Source: VAUL01 sp964603155
Lineage (GTDB): Bacteria > Desulfobacterota > Desulfuromonadia > Desulfuromonadales > BM103
DNA length: 64,000 nt
Direction: 5' to 3'
Assembly (NCBI GenBank): GCA_964603155.1
Contig: CAZRTZ010000002.1
Coordinates: 1-64,000 of the forward strand
Position 1 is the first letter of the stretch; each line of letters starts with the position of its first letter. The notes beneath the pieces were generated by a model. The model saw nothing but the letters and a program-made list of their open reading frames with translations. It ran no database searches and was not told where the DNA came from. A program made the translations under genes and the position numbers. Shown here piece after piece: positions 43,477 through 52,412 of this stretch.

Positions 43477-44024
43477 CAGAACGCCTCCTGAACCGTCAGT
43501 GCGAACTGCACGACGCTGTCACCCGATTCCTGACTCGCCTGCGACTCGCTGCTGAGGAAAACCTGCGCCATGTCCTCCGAGGCGAGCATGGCATCGAGCA
43601 GTTCGGTCATCGCCTCCGTATCACGGGCAACCAGCGTGAGCTGCAGGGTGCGCTTGCTGTAATCCGGTCTCAGCGACTGGATCGCCACATCCTCCGGGAG
43701 CAGGGCCTCCAGCCGGCTCAGCAGCGCAGTCCAGCGGAACTGGTCGGCGACAATGATCTGGTTGGCGGCACCGATCCGCTCCTTCACCTGCGCCAGCTTT
43801 TCCGGCGTATAGCCGCTGACCTCGACCCCGCGCGCTCTGGCCAGACGCTGGTCGATCTCTTCCAGGTAGCTTCCAGCCTGACGCCATTGCTGCAGATAGC
43901 GGTAGCCGTAAAGCAGATCTACAGCCAGCCAGACACTCAGAGCACCGCCGAGCAGCAGCATCCAGCGTCGGACGCTGCGGCGATCGAGATAGAAACGGCT
44001 GGCGAGATTAAGATGCAGTTCCAT
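43476..44024 (-). CDS. PilN/GspL-like assembly protein
   Basis: 182 residues. LNLASRFYLDRR near the N-terminus is the conserved PilN segment that contacts PilM, followed by one transmembrane helix (WMLLLGGALSVWLAVDLLYG) and a periplasmic domain with a coiled start and FRWTALLSRLEALLPEDVAIQSL. ATG 44024 is preferred to a TTG six bases earlier. Works with the PilM-like and PilO-like neighbours. Confidence 0.87.
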   Translation of the reverse strand: MELHLNLASRFYLDRRSVRRWMLLLGGALSVWLAVDLLYGYRYLQQWRQAGSYLEEIDQRLARARGVEVSGYTPEKLAQVKERIGAANQIIVADQFRWTALLSRLEALLPEDVAIQSLRPDYSKRTLQLTLVARDTEAMTELLDAMLASEDMAQVFLSSESQASQESGDSVVQFALTVQEAF

Positions 44025-44036
44025 CGGCAAGTCCGG

Positions 44037-44951
44037 TTACGGGGTCATCAGGCGCTCGGCGGCACCCAAGGCGGCCAGAACCGCCCCGCTCGGCGGCAGG
44101 CCGATGGCAGCGCCACCGGCGAACCGCTTCAGCTGGGGATCGAGGAGCCGCACCTCGCGCTCGAGAATCCCCTGCAAAACCGCGGGGGTCTCGCCACCCA
44201 GATTCGGGTCGATATGAGCAAAAACCGGGCAGCGCTGCATCCCGGGATGACTGGACACCGCATCGGCCAGGGTGCGGGTCAGTTCACGGAACACCACATC
44301 GGCCTGGGGTTCGCCGTCGCGAACCCGCTGATAGGCCAGGGCGCGCCCGGAGACATAGATCACGCTCAACTGGTCGCGCTCGACTCCGATCAACAGGAAC
44401 TCCTCGCCGAGATCGAGTCGCGGCCGGTAGTAGCTGAACAGGTTCAGCGAGTGAAAATCGATCTGCACCGCGTGCCGCCCAGCCTCGACTACCAGTTCCT
44501 CGAACTGCTCGAGCACCGGCTTGGCGATGGCCGCCACCACGCAGCGCACCCGCCCGTCTTCGCGGCGCTCCATCACCTGGTAATCGAGTTGGACCTGCGC
44601 CGGAGGGGCCGGCAGATTCCCTTTCAGACGCCACTTGAGGATGTCGATCCCCTCCTGGCGGCTCTTGAACGAAGACTCCACTTCCACAAGGTAAAGCCGC
44701 CCCACCCTGTCCGGCAGGGAAAGGGCCAGGCGCTCTTCGCCTCCGCACAGCGGGTCGAGAGCCCCACGCAATATCTCCACGAAGCGGCCCGGCACCGTGA
44801 CGTTGGCCTGGCGGCTCGAGAGCTCGATCAGCCTCGGCAACGGTTCGCGACGCACGCCGACCAGCTTCGTCACCGGGCGCCCCCGCTGGATCGCCACCGC
44901 CGTGAGCATGTCGCCGCTCAAATCGACACCGATGTAGGTGCGTTTGATCAT
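44037..44951 (-). CDS. PilM-like actin-fold assembly protein
   Basis: 304 residues. A cytosolic protein of the PilM/FtsA/ASKHA fold: TYIGVDLSGDMLTAVAI at the N-terminus is the phosphate-1 motif, LDYQVMERRE and YRPRLDLGEEFLLIGVERDQL follow, and GGAAIGLPPSGAVLAALGAA lies near the end as the adenosine motif. It recruits PilN and links the secretion ATPase to the platform. The start overlaps the end of gspE by 4 bases. Confidence 0.85.
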   Translation of the reverse strand: MIKRTYIGVDLSGDMLTAVAIQRGRPVTKLVGVRREPLPRLIELSSRQANVTVPGRFVEILRGALDPLCGGEERLALSLPDRVGRLYLVEVESSFKSRQEGIDILKWRLKGNLPAPPAQVQLDYQVMERREDGRVRCVVAAIAKPVLEQFEELVVEAGRHAVQIDFHSLNLFSYYRPRLDLGEEFLLIGVERDQLSVIYVSGRALAYQRVRDGEPQADVVFRELTRTLADAVSSHPGMQRCPVFAHIDPNLGGETPAVLQGILEREVRLLDPQLKRFAGGAAIGLPPSGAVLAALGAAERLMTP

Positions 44952-46678
44952 GCGCTGTACACCTGCTCGACGAAGGTCACGCGATTGATCTCCTCCAGGG
45001 TGCTGACGCCGGCCAACACCTTGTTGACCGCCGCCTCGCGCAGAAAATGAGTTCCGGCCGCGCGCGCCGCCTCCTTGAGTTTTGAGACCGGGGTCTTGGC
45101 CAGGATCATCTCGCGCAGGTCATCGTTAAGGTCGAGCAGTTCCAGGATCGCCGTCCGACCGTGATAGCCCTGGCCGTTGCATTCGCGGCAGCCGCGACCG
45201 GTATAAAAGGTCACACCCCGATACTTGTCGGGATCCAGAGCGGATTCGCGCAAGGTCTGGTCATCGTAGTGGATCGGCTGCTTGCAGTGGCTGCAGATCT
45301 TGCGCACCAGGCGCTGGGCCGCCACGCAGTTCAGACACGACACGAAATTGAACGGATCGATCCCCATGTGCAGAAAGCGTCCGAGCACGTCGAACACGTT
45401 GTTGGCGTGCACCGTGGTGAACACCAGGTGGCCGGTCAGCGCCGACTGCACCGCGATCTGCGCGGTCTCCGGATCGCGGATCTCGCCAACCATGATCTTG
45501 TCGGGGTCGTGACGCAGGATCGAGCGCAGGCCACGGGCGAAGGTCAGCCCTTTCTTCTCGTTGACCGGGATCTGCACCACCCCCTTGAGCTGGTACTCGA
45601 CCGGGTCCTCGATGGTGATCAGCTTCTCCTGCTCGTTGAAGATCTCGGTCAGCGAGGCATACAGTGTGGTGGTCTTGCCGGAACCGGTCGGCCCTGTGAC
45701 CAGCACCATCCCGTACGGCTCGCGGATCAACCGGCGAAAACGGATCTTCTCGCGCTCGTCGATCCCCAAAACGTCAAGCGTCAGGCCGTGCAGATCCTTG
45801 GCGATGCTCTCCTTGTCGAGAATACGGATAACGGCATCCTCGCCGTGGATGCTCGGCATGATCGAGACGCGGAAGTCGATCGACTTGCCGCCCATGCGCA
45901 CCTTGAAACGGCCGTCCTGGGGGATGCGCCGCTCGGCGATGTCGAGCTCGCTCATGACCTTGATACGGGAAATGATCGGGCCCTGGAAACGGGAGTCCAG
46001 CGGTTCGGTGGCACGGAAGAGCACGCCATCGACCCGGTACTTGATGATGACCCCTTCCTGGCTGGTCTCGATATGGATGTCGCTGGCCCGCTTGTTGAGG
46101 GCATCGAACAGGGTCGAATCAATCAGGCGGATGATCGGGCTCGAGTCGTCGGTCAACTTCTCAATGGAGAGAACTTCCTCCCCCTTGTCGGTCTCCTTCA
46201 CCAACTGCAGCTTGAAATCCTCGGAGACCTCCTGCAGCATCTGCTGCGAACCCTGCCCGTGCTCGATGAGGCGGAGCACCTGGCTGCGCGGCGCCACCAC
46301 GTGCTCCAGGCGCAGGTCGAGGAGCATCTCCAGATCGTCCAGGCCACGCAGCCGGGTCGGGTCGGCAACCGCAATCTCCAGCCCCCGCGCCGTCCTCTCC
46401 AGCGGCACGCACTCGAAACGCAGCATCAACTCCGGGGCGAGCAACTCCACCGCTTCCGCAGGGGGCGGCGACTGTTCGAGGTCGCGATACGGCAGGCCGA
46501 ACTGGCTGGCCAGGGCCTGGGCCAGCACATCCTCGCCGATCAATCCCTCGGCGATGGCCAGTTCACCGAAACGCCGGCCGGACAATGGCTGCCGGTCAAG
46601 CACCAGGCGCATTTCCGCCGGGGCCAGTGCGCCGAGGTCGATCAGGATTTCGCCAATTTTCTTGCGTTCGAAGGCCAT
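44948..46678 (-). CDS. gspE: Type II secretion/type IV pilus assembly ATPase GspE/PilB
   Basis: 576 residues. An N-terminal MshEN/GspE-II domain (ERKKIGEILIDLGALAPAEM, about 1-160) precedes the ATPase core: Walker A in VTGPTGSGKTTTLYASL, Asp box in ITIEDPVEYQLKGVVQIPVNEKKGLTF, Walker B in PDKIMVGEIRDPETAQ, His box in GHLVFTTVHANN. The zinc site CSHCKQPIHYD…CRECNGQGYHGR is intact. It provides energy for pseudopilus extension. The order gspF-gspE-pilM-N-O-P-secretin-pseudopilins supports a single secretion system. Confidence 0.95.
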   Translation of the reverse strand: MAFERKKIGEILIDLGALAPAEMRLVLDRQPLSGRRFGELAIAEGLIGEDVLAQALASQFGLPYRDLEQSPPPAEAVELLAPELMLRFECVPLERTARGLEIAVADPTRLRGLDDLEMLLDLRLEHVVAPRSQVLRLIEHGQGSQQMLQEVSEDFKLQLVKETDKGEEVLSIEKLTDDSSPIIRLIDSTLFDALNKRASDIHIETSQEGVIIKYRVDGVLFRATEPLDSRFQGPIISRIKVMSELDIAERRIPQDGRFKVRMGGKSIDFRVSIMPSIHGEDAVIRILDKESIAKDLHGLTLDVLGIDEREKIRFRRLIREPYGMVLVTGPTGSGKTTTLYASLTEIFNEQEKLITIEDPVEYQLKGVVQIPVNEKKGLTFARGLRSILRHDPDKIMVGEIRDPETAQIAVQSALTGHLVFTTVHANNVFDVLGRFLHMGIDPFNFVSCLNCVAAQRLVRKICSHCKQPIHYDDQTLRESALDPDKYRGVTFYTGRGCRECNGQGYHGRTAILELLDLNDDLREMILAKTPVSKLKEAARAAGTHFLREAAVNKVLAGVSTLEEINRVTFVEQVYSA

Positions 46679-46679
46679 T

Positions 46680-46740
46680 AAGTTCGTAATCCGTAAAATC
46701 TACTCGTGATCCGTGATCGGCAATTCGTGATCAGCAGAAA
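46680..46740. repeat. Degenerate TTCGTGATCCGTGATC word array
   Basis: GTTCGTAATCCGTAAA, CTCGTGATCCGTGATCGGC and AATTCGTGATCAGC follow each other directly, a direct array of GTGATC-type words. The rest of this 204-base gap between gspF and gspE (46741-46882) has no convincing ORF; I see no promoter in it. Confidence 0.5.
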
Positions 46741-46882
46741 CAAAAAATATTTTTTCTGCACCACACAGTTGAAAACGCGCGAGGAGGGCCGGATGCCAGG
46801 CGCACGGAGCACAGAACCCGAGACATCTCCGTGAGGATAGGCGAGGGAGCGAGCACCGCGCAACCCCCACAGCCGTTTTCCA

Positions 46883-48085
46883 TCACCGTACCGTCCCCGC
46901 TAACTGGAAGATCGGGATATACATCGCCACCACGATGCCGCCGACCAGAAGACCCATGATCAGCATCATCAGCGGCTCAACCAGCGTGGCCAGGCGCTCC
47001 AGGCGCCGTTCCACCTCGCCCTCGTAGTAGTCGGCCACATCGATCAACATGTCGCCGAGGGAGCCGCTGGTCTCGCCAACCCCGATCATGCGCAGGGCGA
47101 TCACCGGAAAGGTCCCGGTCTGCTCGAGCGCCTCGGAGATCTTCGCCCCCTCCTCGATCTTCACGATCGCCCCACCCAGCCGCTCCTCCAGCAAGCGGTT
47201 GTCGAGCACACCGCGCGCCATCTTCAGCGACTGCACCGCCGGGATACCGCTGGCCAGGGTGGTCGCCAGAGTGCGGCAGAACGATGCCAGCGCATATTCG
47301 CTGAACAACCCGCCGAAAAACGGCAGCCTGAGTTTCCAACGATCGACCAGATAGCCGCCGCGCTCAGTCTGGGCCAGCCGGCGCAAGGCGGCAATCGCCA
47401 TGATCAACAGCGGCAGCCAGAGCGGCAGGGCGGTCACCAGCAGGTTCGAAGTGCCAATCACCAGGCGGGTCAAGAGGGGCAGTTCGGCTCCCGCATCCGT
47501 GTACACCTGGGCGACATTCGGGATGACATACAGCAGCAGGAACGCCATGACCGCCACCACGGCAACCGCCAGCAGGGCCGGGTAGAAGGTCGCTCCGCGC
47601 ACCTTGGCCTTGATCGCCTCGACCCGTTTCTGGTAGGCGATGTAGCGAGCCAGGGTCACCGGCAAGTCGCCCGACTGCTCTCCGGCCCGCAGCGAGGCCA
47701 CGTAAAGTTGCGGGAAGATTGCCGGGAAGCGCCCGAAGGCATCGGACAGGGCCCCCCCGCCCTTGACGTCGTTGCGGATCTCGCGCAGGACCTCCAGCAG
47801 ACGTCCTGCCTCCATCCGTTCGATCAGCGTATCGAGCACCTGCAGGATCGGCAGCCCCGAACGGATCAGTACCAGCATCTCCTGATTCAGCGCCAGGAAG
47901 CGCCGGCCGCTCAGACGCCCGCCGCCGGCACCCAGCCAGCCGCGCCAGGCCAAGCGCCGGATCTGAAACACGAAGAACCCCTGCTCCTCGAGATTCTCCA
48001 GCAGCGCCTCGCGGTTGGCCGCCTCGAATTCCCGGTCCAGAACCCGGCCGTCCGCCGTACCGATCTTGCAATAAAAAACTGGCAT
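46883..48085 (-). CDS. gspF: Inner-membrane platform protein GspF/PilC
   Basis: 400 residues, normal for GspF. Two homologous cytosolic T2SSF domains (about 65-190 and 265-390) alternate with three membrane spans. Signatures: LNQEMLVLIRSGLPILQVLDTL, SLRAGEQSGDLPVTLARYIAY in the first, FCRTLATTLASGIPAVQSL and GVGETSGSLGDMLIDVADYYEGEVERRL in the second. It forms the rotating platform below the pseudopilus. Separated from gspE by 204 bases, unlike the tight packing of the other genes. Confidence 0.95.
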   Translation of the reverse strand: MPVFYCKIGTADGRVLDREFEAANREALLENLEEQGFFVFQIRRLAWRGWLGAGGGRLSGRRFLALNQEMLVLIRSGLPILQVLDTLIERMEAGRLLEVLREIRNDVKGGGALSDAFGRFPAIFPQLYVASLRAGEQSGDLPVTLARYIAYQKRVEAIKAKVRGATFYPALLAVAVVAVMAFLLLYVIPNVAQVYTDAGAELPLLTRLVIGTSNLLVTALPLWLPLLIMAIAALRRLAQTERGGYLVDRWKLRLPFFGGLFSEYALASFCRTLATTLASGIPAVQSLKMARGVLDNRLLEERLGGAIVKIEEGAKISEALEQTGTFPVIALRMIGVGETSGSLGDMLIDVADYYEGEVERRLERLATLVEPLMMLIMGLLVGGIVVAMYIPIFQLAGTVR

Positions 48086-48145
48086 TAGCCTTTTTATTTA
48101 CCACACTTCAACCGGCAATTAAAAGCGATTTAGCAGCTCTGCAAA

Positions 48146-48177
48146 CGTAAAACGCCGGCCTGAAAGCCGGCGTTTCC
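48146..48177 (-). terminator. Terminator of the cytochrome operon
   Basis: AAACGCCGGC-CTGAAA-GCCGGCGTTT (150-175 past 48000) followed on the minus strand by TTTTACG. It lies just after the multihaem cytochrome stop and before gspF, so gspF is likely to have its own promoter or depend on read-through. Confidence 0.75.
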
Positions 48178-48201
48178 GAAGCGTTCCTGCCAACGTCACG
48201 C

Positions 48202-49332
48202 TCAATACTCTTTGGGGTTGTGCTCGACACCATGGCAGTTCAGATAGCAGGCGCCGTGTCGCGCCGAATACCCCTTGGCATCGTACTTGAGCTTGTTGTC
48301 CTTGGTCGGCGAAACCACGTTGTCGTTGAAGCGGATCAGATGCTGGTACTGGCTGCTGCCGTGAGCATCATGACAGCTAAAACAGGAGGTGCCGTCCTGA
48401 CCGGCGAGTCGCCCCTGGATGTGCAGGGAATGGTAGGGGAAACTCTCGTTCCTGAGTATGCTGTTGCGATCATGGCACTTGTAGCAGAGGTCATAGGCGT
48501 AGGTGCTCTCCGGGCGCCCGTCCTCCATCTGGTAATTTGCCGTCAGCAACCCCTGGAAGGTCGAACCGTGCGGACCACGCGGGCCGTCGGGATCGTCACT
48601 GCCGTGACAATCCCGGCAGGAGATGATGGAAATATCGCTGGGCCGCTCCTTCTTGGCAACATACGGCGCTTTCAGGCTGATCACGTAGGTATTGCGCCCC
48701 TCCCCCTCGACCGGGTGAAACGAGGGGTTGGAGGTCCGGAATTCACCGTGCTTGTTGGTCGAGTTGCCGGGAAGGTTGGCGCTTTCCGAATGGCATTTGT
48801 AACAGAGCTGATATTCCTGCTCGATCTGGGCGGAGAAGTTGCCAACACCACGCCCGCGCAGGCCACGATAAGGCGTCTGCTTGTCGGTCAGGTGGGCATC
48901 GTGGCAATCGACGCATTCGGCATGCCGGGCGGCGTTAACGACTTCTTCCGGGAGAGTTTCCAGTTTACGGTGAACCCCCTGAACCGTCATGACCGGATGG
49001 TTGTACGGCTTGCGCAGGTCGGCGCCGATATCGGCCAAAACCACCCCGCCCGTCAGCTTGAGATAACCTTTTTGCACCATCTCCGCACGGGCCGTGTCGC
49101 TGCCGTGACAGGACAGACAGGTTGCCTCCTCACCGCTGATCGACATGTTCATCCCTTTGTGACAGGCCCGGCAGGTCTTTGGCAACAGCGATCGTCCGGC
49201 ATGGCTCCCCTGAAGTTTGGGGTTGGCGCCATCGGCGACCGGCTGGACGCCGGGGAGAAGCAGGGCAACCAGGACCAGCACCCCAAGGAGGCCGCCAAAA
49301 CCGAAACTATTAACAAGTCTGTGCAAGGGCAT
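48202..49332 (-). CDS. Multihaem c-type cytochrome (about eight haems)
   Basis: 376 residues with a signal segment (SFGFGGLLGVLVLVALLLPG). Haem sites in order: CRACH, CLSCH, CVDCH, CYKCH, CRDCH, CYKCH, CFSCH, then CYLNCH, a CX3CH that may bind an eighth haem. Several motifs are followed by DAH or DAHGS, as in periplasmic electron-transfer cytochromes of metal reducers. Likely location periplasm or outer surface, moving electrons toward extracellular acceptors or a secreted protein. It is 15 bases downstream of a tetrahaem cytochrome and in the same orientation. Haem attachment would use the Ccs system at 22.9-24.9 kb. Confidence 0.92.
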   Translation of the reverse strand: MPLHRLVNSFGFGGLLGVLVLVALLLPGVQPVADGANPKLQGSHAGRSLLPKTCRACHKGMNMSISGEEATCLSCHGSDTARAEMVQKGYLKLTGGVVLADIGADLRKPYNHPVMTVQGVHRKLETLPEEVVNAARHAECVDCHDAHLTDKQTPYRGLRGRGVGNFSAQIEQEYQLCYKCHSESANLPGNSTNKHGEFRTSNPSFHPVEGEGRNTYVISLKAPYVAKKERPSDISIISCRDCHGSDDPDGPRGPHGSTFQGLLTANYQMEDGRPESTYAYDLCYKCHDRNSILRNESFPYHSLHIQGRLAGQDGTSCFSCHDAHGSSQYQHLIRFNDNVVSPTKDNKLKYDAKGYSARHGACYLNCHGVEHNPKEY

Positions 49333-49347
49333 GATTTCGCTTCACCA

Positions 49348-50202
49348 TCATGGATGGGCCGGGGTCATTGAGGACGGCGGTGCAACGTGACACTGGTTAC
49401 AGACGTCATCATAGGGGGTCGTGCTCGACGGGTTCTGCCAGAACGGCGGGAGGCCGCCACCACCAGCGGCCAGACTGGTATCGTAATGCGGGTCGTGACA
49501 GGTCGTGCACTGCATGCGGCTCTGACTGTCGAGAGGCGAATTGACCCCCGGATCAAACGCTGCAGGGCCCTGATAGTAAGGGCCTGAACCGAACATGGAA
49601 ACATAGGCGGCATTGACGCTGGCGGCCACCGAATCATCATAGACGAAGGAGATCGGGTGGGCGGTGGCCAGATCGATGACCGTGCCGAGCGTATTGAGCA
49701 GGGACCCGTCGTCAAGGTTGGTGCCGGTCATCGCGACATCCGCCCCCCCGCGCAATAAACCAACCCCGATGGCAGTGACGCCGTCGTGACAGGACATGCA
49801 CAGGCGCGAGGCGCCGTTGGGGTAGTCGCCGAAGCTCGGCCCGTACTGGGCGGCCGCCTGGACCCCTGCCCCATAATCGTCCTTGATCGCCAGCGTGCCG
49901 CCGTACAGAGGGAACCCACCAACCGGTCCGACCGGCTGGCTGCGATTCCACAGGGGCGCGGGCACAGGCTCCGCGGCATGGGGGGTATGGCAGAAAATGC
50001 AGATCTGGTCGGTCCCATCCACCAGGGCCGCCTGAACTCCACCGTGCGTGGCCCAGTTCGACAGGTTGTGGCGGTTCAGGGGGTTGGTCAACAGCGTATC
50101 CGGGTCGGGATTGGCCAATACCGGTGACCCAGAAAGCAGGACCAACGCCAGCAAAACAAGGCTGACCCAGATCGTGGTTCGTTTCGGTTTAAAGGCACTC
50201 AT
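49348..50202 (-). CDS. Tetrahaem c-type cytochrome
   Basis: 284 residues. Signal peptide (TTIWVSLVLLALVLLSGSPVLA) and four CXXCH motifs: CIFCH (TPHA follows), CMSCH (DGV), CTTCH (DPHYD), CNQCH. Motif contexts resemble the 'cytochrome c3/doubled CXXCH' class found in Geobacter. The ATG 50202 is used; a TTG at 50214 is possible. It precedes the larger cytochrome by 15 bases, so the pair is probably one electron-transfer unit. Predicted periplasmic. Confidence 0.9.
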   Translation of the reverse strand: MSAFKPKRTTIWVSLVLLALVLLSGSPVLANPDPDTLLTNPLNRHNLSNWATHGGVQAALVDGTDQICIFCHTPHAAEPVPAPLWNRSQPVGPVGGFPLYGGTLAIKDDYGAGVQAAAQYGPSFGDYPNGASRLCMSCHDGVTAIGVGLLRGGADVAMTGTNLDDGSLLNTLGTVIDLATAHPISFVYDDSVAASVNAAYVSMFGSGPYYQGPAAFDPGVNSPLDSQSRMQCTTCHDPHYDTSLAAGGGGLPPFWQNPSSTTPYDDVCNQCHVAPPSSMTPAHP

Positions 50203-50281
50203 TCGGATCGACAAAACCTTCTTGAAAAAACCGCTGTGGCATCATGCCGGCAAACTCCAGATGCAAAAAACACACCGCCGA

Positions 50282-51343
50282 TCAACGGGCCTTGGGCAGA
50301 GCGGACTCCACGACGGACAGCAATTCAAAGACCTGCACCCGGTTATTGAAGGTGTCCGCCACGAAGATTCGACCCCCACCGTCGAAGCTCACTCCGGCCG
50401 GGAGATTGAACTGTCCCGGACCTTTTCCGGGCGACCCGAAATAGAGCAGCAGTTGCCCGCTCAGGTCGAAGATCTGCACGTTGTCGAAGGCCGCATCGCT
50501 GACCAGCACCAACCCTTGCGAATTGACTGCTATGCTCCGCGGTCTGGCGAACGTTCCCGGAACATCGCCGAGCTTGCCGATCTTCCTCAGCAAAGCGCCT
50601 TGCGCATCCTGCACTTCAACCCGGAAGCTGCCGGCATCCAGCACCAGCAACTCATTATTGGGCCCCGTGGCGACACTCACCGGCCGGCCGAAGAGTCCAT
50701 CTCCGGTCAGTTTGCTGCCGCGACGGCCGATCAGCTTGCCGTCGCTGGCAAAGACAAATATCTGCCGCCTGACCACATCGGCCACATACAACTGACCGAT
50801 ACCGTCGAGAGCCAGTCCAGCCGGCCGGCCAAAGCCTTCGGGCGGGGACCACTCCGCCTGAAGACGCCCCTGATCGTCTAAAACCAGGAGTTTGCCCAAC
50901 TCGCTGTCAGAGACGAACAGGCGCTGGTGCGACGGATCAACCACCAGCCCGACCGGCGAAACATAACTGAAGCCGCCTGCCTCCCGCAGATAATCGACCT
51001 TGCCGCGAGCCAGATCAAAGCGGTACAGCATATGCGAACCGCTGTCGCCTATCCACAGGACGCCGGCTTCGTCGACTGCCACGGCATAAGGGGTGGCCAA
51101 GGGCAAATCGACTTCCATTTTACCCAAGAGCCAGCGGATCATCGCGTTGTCGCGCGTGCTCTCGCTGCGCAGATCGTCCGGACCGGAAAATGCGTGCAGA
51201 TAGCGCAGACGCGGGATTTCCGGAGGGGCAGGCCAGACCAGGCGTTCAGCCGGCTCCCGCCAGACAAACGGCTTGGCACCACTGCAACCGCCAAGAAACA
51301 GACTGACCCCGCAGAGCAGGGTCAGTCCAATACGAAACAGCAT
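50282..51343 (-). CDS. NHL-repeat lipoprotein
   Basis: 353 residues. Lipoprotein signal (LFRIGLTLLCGVSLFLGGC, Cys at about 20). Six or so NHL/beta-propeller blades follow: PYAVAVDEAGVLWIGDSGSH, SPVGLVVDPSHQRLFVSDS, RPAGLALDGIGQLYVADVV, RPVSVATGPNNELLVLDAG, RPRSIAVNSQGLVLVSDAA, LPAGVSFDGGGRIFVADTF. NHL propellers bind proteins or polysaccharide. In Geobacter they often accompany cytochromes, as here: two cytochrome genes follow on the same strand, suggesting a surface complex. ATG 51343 is preferred to a TTG four codons earlier. Confidence 0.88.
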   Translation of the reverse strand: MLFRIGLTLLCGVSLFLGGCSGAKPFVWREPAERLVWPAPPEIPRLRYLHAFSGPDDLRSESTRDNAMIRWLLGKMEVDLPLATPYAVAVDEAGVLWIGDSGSHMLYRFDLARGKVDYLREAGGFSYVSPVGLVVDPSHQRLFVSDSELGKLLVLDDQGRLQAEWSPPEGFGRPAGLALDGIGQLYVADVVRRQIFVFASDGKLIGRRGSKLTGDGLFGRPVSVATGPNNELLVLDAGSFRVEVQDAQGALLRKIGKLGDVPGTFARPRSIAVNSQGLVLVSDAAFDNVQIFDLSGQLLLYFGSPGKGPGQFNLPAGVSFDGGGRIFVADTFNNRVQVFELLSVVESALPKAR

Positions 51344-51358
51344 GCCCGGGGGCAACGA

Positions 51359-52303
51359 TCAACCCCCCTGCAGCGGATACTTTTTCTTCAAGCCTTCCAT
51401 CCACTCATTATACAGTTTTTCGCGCTTTTCTTTCCTGAGACGCTCGCGCACCTTGTCCTTGGCCTCATCAAACGGCAACTGACGAGCTTCTTTAACTTCA
51501 TCGAGCTTGATGATGTGGTAGCCGTACATGGTCTGCACCGGCCCGGCGACCTCCCCAGCCTTCATTTTCTGAATCTGCGCATCAAACTCCGGTACGGTTT
51601 GACCTGCATGGAACGAGCCGAGGCTGCCACCGACATATTTGCTGCGATCGTCAGACTCATAATAGGCCAGGTTGAAAAAGTCCTCCCCCGCCTTGGCTCG
51701 TTCCATGAGTTTCTCCGCCTTCTGCTTCAGCTTGGCCTTCTCCTCGGCGTTGCTGGCCGGGTCGACCTTGACCAGGATGTGACTGGCCTTGAACAGCTTC
51801 CCCTGGAAATACTGGGACTTGTTGGCCTCGTAGAAGCTTTTGACCTCGGCATCGCTGACCACCACTTTACTGTCAACGGCTTTATCTACCGCCTGCTGGG
51901 CCAGCAGCTCGCGATAGCGAAGTTGCTTGAGCTGGTCAACCTGGGCCGGCGAGGCCTTGGCAATCCCTGGGTTCTTGGCGGTAAACGCCGACCAGTCGCT
52001 TTCGACCACCTTGCCATCAACGGCGATTTCGTTTTCCAGCGCATAGTTGGCCTGATAGGCCCGGGTAATGACTTCCTCACGGGCTCCCTTGCGCAACTCT
52101 TCCAGCTTTTCCGGTTTGATGCCGCCATGGAAACTGACCGATGGCAGTTTCTTCTGCAGTTCAACCTGGATTTCGTCTTCGCTGATGACGATCTTGCCCA
52201 CCTTGGTCACCGCGGCTTCCTGAGCCGCAAGCGAGCCGGCCACGACGATTCCGGCTGCCGCGAGCAGCCCGTAAACCACCATAATTCTCTTGAATTTAGA
52301 CAT
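51359..52303 (-). CDS. PpiC-type peptidyl-prolyl isomerase (parvulin/SurA-PrsA-like)
   Basis: 314 residues with a signal peptide (MVVYGLLAAAGIVVAGSLAAQ). N-terminal and central helices (about 30-165) form the chaperone part. The parvulin domain (about 170-275) contains KASHILVKVDPASNAEEKAKLKQKA, GGSLGSFHAGQTVPEFDAQI and GYHIIKLDEVKEARQLPFDEA. It folds exported proteins in the periplasm, plausibly the neighbouring cytochromes and outer-membrane proteins. It is 15 bases upstream of the NHL lipoprotein gene, so likely co-transcribed. No strong Shine-Dalgarno is visible for this start. Confidence 0.92.
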   Translation of the reverse strand: MSKFKRIMVVYGLLAAAGIVVAGSLAAQEAAVTKVGKIVISEDEIQVELQKKLPSVSFHGGIKPEKLEELRKGAREEVITRAYQANYALENEIAVDGKVVESDWSAFTAKNPGIAKASPAQVDQLKQLRYRELLAQQAVDKAVDSKVVVSDAEVKSFYEANKSQYFQGKLFKASHILVKVDPASNAEEKAKLKQKAEKLMERAKAGEDFFNLAYYESDDRSKYVGGSLGSFHAGQTVPEFDAQIQKMKAGEVAGPVQTMYGYHIIKLDEVKEARQLPFDEAKDKVRERLRKEKREKLYNEWMEGLKKKYPLQGG

Positions 52304-52412
52304 GTTGTAGAATTTACCTTTCCGCCGTTCGAGTTGTAGTCAAAAAAGTGATTCTAGAAAACTTGCCGGCCGGCCGTCAAGCTCCGGGCGGCCATCCAGC
52401 CGAGAGGTCCGA

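Noticed and set aside
46741..46863. Short ORF (about 61 codons) between gspF and gspE
   Set aside because: Mixed composition, no ribosome-binding site and partly made of the word array; treated as intergenic.
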